Positions 21,740-24,837 of a DNA stretch of 24,837 nt are shown here, in pieces. The stretch's first letter is position 1, and each line of letters opens with the position of its first letter. The position numbers were made by a program, and so were the translations under genes. The DNA comes from an uncultured Alistipes sp. (GTDB taxonomy: Bacteria; Bacteroidota; Bacteroidia; Bacteroidales; Rikenellaceae). The DNA is taken from contig UROX01000018.1 of assembly GCA_900549685.1 (NCBI GenBank), positions 1 to 24,837 on the forward strand, read 5' to 3'. Under the pieces are notes generated by a model. The model had not been told where the DNA came from, searched no databases, and saw nothing but the letters and a program-made list of their open reading frames with translations.

Positions 21740-23416
21740 TTATTTTCTCGGCGTGTCCTGCCGGGTCACGATGTCGCGATAGCGGTCCCTGTCGCGCAGC
21801 AATGTTGCCGCAGCGGTCACTTCTTCGTCCCGCAGCGAGGCGTGACGCAGCATGCCTGCGTAATAGCCGTAGCGCAGTACGATTTCGTCCTCGAGTATCG
21901 TGCGGATGTCCTTTTCGGCACGTCGCAGGTCGGTCGTCCGGCTCTCCTGCAACGCCTTGTCGAGGGCTTCTATCTGGGGTGCGATACGGTCCAGACAATC
22001 TTCCTCTCCGGCCTTTTCCCGCAGCGTTTCGAGCGCGGCACGGGTTTCCGATGCGCTGTCGTCCGCGTTGCGGTCCTGCATAAACCGTACAAAACGGTCG
22101 TATTCCTCGTCGGAGAGCGAGAAACCGTCGGTGTCGATCCCTTCCCGGTGCCGTCGGAAAAAATCGTCGGCGAAATCCTCGATATGTCCTCCGGTGTAAA
22201 GTTCGGCCGCGAGCGGACTCACAGCGGCGTTTTCGATCCGTATGTCGGGCATCACACCGCCTCCGTCGTATACTTTCCGCCCCGCTGCCGTGGTGTATTC
22301 GCGTACCAGCGAATCGGGTATCGTCCCAGCCTCCCCGTTTTCGTCGCGGCGGGCGTAGTCGATGGCCTGGATGCAGCGTCCGCTGGGAATGTAGTATTTG
22401 GCCGTGGTGATTTTCAGGCAGGCGTTGTAGCCCAGCGGCCGGGTCGATTGCACCAGTCCCTTGCCGAAGGTCCGTTGCCCGATCAGTACGGCCCGGTCGA
22501 GATCCTGCAAGGCTCCTGCGACGATTTCTGCGGCCGATGCCGAGGCTCCGTCCACGAGTACCGCAATCGGGATATCGGTGTCGAGCGGCGTGTTCCGGGT
22601 CCGGAACACCGCGTCGGTCTGCGGTGCCCGTCCGCGCATCGCCACGACTTCCGTCCCCTTGGGGACGAACAGCGAGACGATGTTCACGGCCTCCTGCAGA
22701 ATGCCGCCTCCATTGCCCCGGAGGTCCAGAATCAACGAGCCGATCCCTTGTTTCTTCAGTTCGGCGAAGGCCTTGCGCAAATCGTCGCTGCACCCCTCCG
22801 AGAAGTCGTCGTGAACGATATAGCCGATGCCGTCGGCCACGATGCCGTAGTAGGGGATGCCGGAAATCTCCACACGCTCTCTTTCGATCGAAAATTCTTC
22901 CTGTTCGCCGGTCAGCAGTTTCTCGACCCGGAGCCGGAACGAAGTGCCGGGCGCTCCCTTGAGCCGTTCGCTGACTTCGCTCACGTCCATGCCCCGGAGG
23001 TCCTGTCCGTCCACGGCCAGCAGCCTGTCGCCGGGAACCAGTCCGGCCCTGTCGGCGGCGAAGCCTTCGTAGGGCCTTGCGATGGCGGCATAATCGCCGC
23101 GCATGCGGATCAGCGCTCCGATGCCTCCGTATTTTCCGGTGGTCTGGATTTCGAAGTCGGCCATCTCCTTCTCGGGAATCAGCTCCGTGTAGGGATCGAG
23201 CTGTCCGCACATCCCGTCGGCGGCTGCGAGCAGCAGTTTTTCCGTATCGACCGAATCGACATAGCAGAGGCTCACGTCGCGGAACATGTTGAACAGTATC
23301 CGCAGATCGCGTCCCAGCGGAAAGTCGTTGCGGGCTGCCGACGAGCACAACATGCCGAACGCGGCCGCCAGAACTGCCGTGAGAAAATATCCGGGTTTTT
23401 TCGATATGCCTTTCAT
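21740..23416 (-). CDS. S41 family C-terminal processing peptidase (CtpA/Prc type)
   Basis: This is an exported serine protease that trims or degrades envelope proteins. It has an N-terminal signal or anchor sequence (about 10-28). A PDZ domain spans about 95-175 (YGGIGALI, GLVPGDRLLAVDGQDL). The catalytic core includes LILDLRGNGGG (238-248), catalytic Ser294 in DGASASAAEI and catalytic Lys319 in TFGKGLVQ. The 25-residue Ser-Lys spacing is the same as in known CtpA. The C-terminal 150 residues form the helical extension of Bacteroidetes members. At 558 aa it is typical. It leads directly into the histidine kinase (33 bp), so the two are probably co-expressed. Confidence 0.92.
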   Translation of the reverse strand: MKGISKKPGYFLTAVLAAAFGMLCSSAARNDFPLGRDLRILFNMFRDVSLCYVDSVDTEKLLLAAADGMCGQLDPYTELIPEKEMADFEIQTTGKYGGIGALIRMRGDYAAIARPYEGFAADRAGLVPGDRLLAVDGQDLRGMDVSEVSERLKGAPGTSFRLRVEKLLTGEQEEFSIERERVEISGIPYYGIVADGIGYIVHDDFSEGCSDDLRKAFAELKKQGIGSLILDLRGNGGGILQEAVNIVSLFVPKGTEVVAMRGRAPQTDAVFRTRNTPLDTDIPIAVLVDGASASAAEIVAGALQDLDRAVLIGQRTFGKGLVQSTRPLGYNACLKITTAKYYIPSGRCIQAIDYARRDENGEAGTIPDSLVREYTTAAGRKVYDGGGVMPDIRIENAAVSPLAAELYTGGHIEDFADDFFRRHREGIDTDGFSLSDEEYDRFVRFMQDRNADDSASETRAALETLREKAGEEDCLDRIAPQIEALDKALQESRTTDLRRAEKDIRTILEDEIVLRYGYYAGMLRHASLRDEEVTAAATLLRDRDRYRDIVTRQDTPRK

Positions 23417-23489
23417 CGTTTTTTTCGTATGTCGGAACGGATAACGCGGCGGACGGGCTTCTGCGTATGTCGCGGGCCGTCTTTCTGTC

Positions 23490-23957
23490 CTATCGTCCCA
23501 GAAACGACTTGAGGCGGAATTCCGCCTTTACCGCTTCCTTGCGGATGCCGTCCAGTACGATCCGTCCGTCCTCCTCGCTCACGACGATTTTGTCTTCTCC
23601 CTGCGCCAGTAGCCTCCGTACCGGAGAGGAGAATCTGAACACGAGCGTTCCTTCCTCTTCCGAGACGAGCGAATAGCCGCCCGAGGCGAAAACATGGAGA
23701 ATCCGCTCGCGGTCTTTTACCAGATCGCCCTGCACGTAGCGTCGGGTGAACCCGAATTTCGGATACAGGGCGGCCAGTACGACGATGACCGCTCCCATGA
23801 CGGCGCCGCGCACCGAGCCGAACAGCTCGTCGAACATGCGGTCCGCCTCCACGCGCGAGGTGTTCGTCGCGAGCATGAGCGCGAAGAGCAGTGCGAAAAG
23901 AAAGATCAGCCAGACCAGGTATTTCACCGAACGGCGCAGGTAGGTTTTCGTGTCCAT
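23490..23957 (-). CDS. Small hypothetical protein with two membrane helices
   Basis: I do not recognise the family. The 155-residue product has two predicted membrane helices (about 12-30 and 49-66) separated by a short loop. A soluble C-terminal domain of about 85 residues follows, with alternating beta-like segments (EEGTLVFRF, DKIVVSEEDGRIVLDG). The layout resembles small YcxB- or PH-like membrane proteins, which is only a guess. It is the first gene of the minus-strand run that continues with the S41 protease 73 bp later. A good -7 promoter box lies upstream at 24028-24035. Coding is supported by its consistent frame, its hydrophobic pattern and its fit in the run. Confidence 0.75.
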   Translation of the reverse strand: MDTKTYLRRSVKYLVWLIFLFALLFALMLATNTSRVEADRMFDELFGSVRGAVMGAVIVVLAALYPKFGFTRRYVQGDLVKDRERILHVFASGGYSLVSEEEGTLVFRFSSPVRRLLAQGEDKIVVSEEDGRIVLDGIRKEAVKAEFRLKSFLGR

Positions 23958-24027
23958 AGGATTCGATGTTTTAACGGATGCCGCCGGAGGTTCCGGCTTT
24001 CCGGGAAGAGCCGTCGGCGTCGCACGG

Positions 24028-24035
24028 CAAAGATA
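24028..24035 (-). promoter_or_regulatory. -7 element upstream of the 23490-23957 gene
   Basis: On the minus strand it reads TATCTTTG, a full match to TAnnTTTG, about 70 bp before the start codon. The -33 box is not convincing. It probably drives the run starting with the small membrane protein and the S41 protease. Confidence 0.55.
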
Positions 24036-24141
24036 ACGTTTTTCGGCGAACGTGGCCTCGTCGCGCCGAAACTTGTCGGACCGGGCCAGCCGGCTGTTTT
24101 CGTTGCGGATGCGGTATTTTGCGGAGATGGCCGCAGTCGTG

Positions 24142-24714
24142 TCAGGCCTTGTGCTCTCTGCCGAAGACGGCGATCCCGTCCGCCGATCCGCAGACGACGC
24201 GGTCCACCGGCCGGTCGTGGGGCTCGACGGGGATACGGTCGAAGAGCTGGAAATCGAAACAGACGCCCACTTTCAGCGGCCCTTCGGTCGCGAGCAGCCG
24301 GTCGTAGAAGCCTTTGCCGCGGCCCAGACGGTTGCCGTGCGCGTCGAATCCCATGCCCGGCACGACGATCAGATCGACTGCGGCAGGAGCGATCTCCTGC
24401 CGCGACGAAGGCTCCTGTATGCCGAAACGGGCGGTGTCCAGCGCCTCGCGGCCCGTGAAGCGCCGCAGCGAGAGGTGCTCGCCCCGCATCACGGGCAGCC
24501 ATATCCGTTTGCTTTCGCTCCAGCGTTCGGCGAAGGCATGCGTCCGTACCTCGTCGGGCAGCGACCAGTAAAGCGCCACGTCGCGTGCGCGCACGAACTC
24601 GTCCATCCGCTCGACGGCCAGCATGATCCGTTCCGAAATTTCCGTCAGCGATTCGCTCTCTTTCCGGGCCGAAGCACTTCGCACGAGGGTCCGGAGGGTC
24701 GTTTTCGATTCCAT
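24142..24714 (-). CDS. fau: 5-formyltetrahydrofolate cyclo-ligase
   Basis: It converts 5-formyltetrahydrofolate to 5,10-methenyltetrahydrofolate with ATP, salvaging a folate storage form that inhibits other folate enzymes. The signature GMGFDAHGNRLGRGKGFYDR (120-139) is complete, and Lys/Arg residues for ATP binding follow an early ..SARKES.. helix. The frame is open to 24831, but ATG 24714 (MESKTTLRTLVRSASARK) is where the family begins. It gives 190 aa, the usual length. A -7-like box lies 26 bp upstream. It is transcribed toward the small membrane protein gene with 184 bp between. Confidence 0.92.
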   Translation of the reverse strand: MESKTTLRTLVRSASARKESESLTEISERIMLAVERMDEFVRARDVALYWSLPDEVRTHAFAERWSESKRIWLPVMRGEHLSLRRFTGREALDTARFGIQEPSSRQEIAPAAVDLIVVPGMGFDAHGNRLGRGKGFYDRLLATEGPLKVGVCFDFQLFDRIPVEPHDRPVDRVVCGSADGIAVFGREHKA

Positions 24715-24739
24715 GTTTCTGTGTTTTCCGATGCGGAAA

Positions 24740-24747
24740 CGAAAGTA
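24740..24747 (-). promoter_or_regulatory. Candidate -7 element of the cyclo-ligase gene
   Basis: On the minus strand it reads TACTTTCG, one base off TAnnTTTG, 26 bp before the chosen ATG. This supports the short form of the gene. Confidence 0.4.
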
Positions 24748-24794
24748 CGTTTTTTCCCGAAAACCGAAAAATCGGGCAAGTTTCCCCTCCAAAA

Positions 24795-24827
24795 GATTGT
24801 TATTTAAAAAACAATCGAATAACTTTG
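24795..24827 (+). promoter_or_regulatory. Outward promoter with an overlapping inverted repeat
   Basis: ATTG (24796-24799), a 20-nt spacer and TAACTTTG (24820-24827) form a good Bacteroidetes promoter reading out of the window. A 7-bp inverted repeat, GATTGTT (24795-24801) / AACAATC (24810-24816), overlaps its -33 box and spacer. The gene it serves lies beyond the right edge. Confidence 0.55.
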
Positions 24828-24837
24828 TCATTCCGTT

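Noticed and set aside
20624..23512. Open frame of 962 codons on the plus strand
   Set aside because: It lies antisense to the kinase and S41 protease genes, which carry complete catalytic motifs. The translation is low-complexity (Arg/His/Val-rich) with no domain pattern. Such long antisense frames are expected at this GC content.
24582..24597. GTGCGCGCAC palindrome resembling the 16680 operator
   Set aside because: It lies inside the cyclo-ligase coding region, encodes ordinary residues, and differs at the operator core, so it is most likely chance.
1..24837. CRISPR arrays, insertion sequences, integrases and tandem repeats
   Set aside because: I saw no regularly spaced repeats, transposase motifs or terminal inverted repeats anywhere in the window.

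Overview
The window looks like chromosomal DNA of a high-GC gut member of the Bacteroidales, most like Alistipes/Rikenellaceae. This is judged from gene content and composition; no search was run. The supporting signs are a GC-rich coding background, secreted GH95 and GH2 glycosidases, a DUF4271 membrane protein beside a HemD-like protein and rnpA, and promoters of the Bacteroidetes type (-33 TTTG, -7 TAnnTTTG) rather than sigma70 -35/-10 boxes. The best promoter lies in front of tRNA-His.

Layout. (1) Positions 1-152 hold the 5' end of groES on the minus strand. It runs head-on into the 5' end of a second gene on the plus strand that resembles DUF1599. The two are joined at about 64-73, which looks like an assembly chimera or a rearrangement breakpoint. 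(2) 353-2182 is a DEAD-box RNA helicase with its own terminator. (3) 2512-6425 is a two-gene minus-strand operon for secreted carbohydrate breakdown: a GH63/trehalase-like lipoprotein, then a GH95 alpha-L-fucosidase. It faces away from a NUDIX hydrolase gene (6703-7260). (4) 7442-11087 carries an OafA-type membrane acyltransferase and a secreted GH2 beta-galactosidase, both minus. (5) 11632-11795 is a complete tRNA-His(GTG) unit: promoter, leader hairpin, tRNA and terminator. (6) 11860-16603 is a minus-strand hexuronate operon (uxaC, kdgK, kdgA, exuT-like transporter). A divergent LacI-family regulator follows at 16813-17886. Between them is a perfect 18-bp palindrome, the likely operator. (7) 17965-23957 is a long same-strand run: a small membrane protein, an S41/CtpA protease, an orphan histidine kinase, a DUF4271 protein, a HemD-like protein with a histone-H1-like tail, rnpA and yidD. 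(8) 24142-24714 encodes 5-formyltetrahydrofolate cyclo-ligase, and a strong plus-strand promoter leaves the window at the right edge.

How the genes work together. The glycosidases would release fucose, galactose and other sugars from host or dietary glycans outside the cytoplasm. No SusC/SusD pair or sulfatase is present in the window. The hexuronate operon imports glucuronate or galacturonate, isomerises it (UxaC), and phosphorylates and cleaves 2-keto-3-deoxygluconate (KdgK, KdgA) to pyruvate and glyceraldehyde-3-phosphate. The reductase and dehydratase steps between UxaC and KdgK must be encoded elsewhere. The 18-24 kb block is mostly housekeeping (RNase P protein, membrane protein insertion, envelope proteolysis, folate metabolism). 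I found no CRISPR array, insertion sequence, integrase or clearly foreign island. The most unusual observations are the groES junction, the LacI-type operator, the HemD tail and the non-canonical H-box of the kinase.
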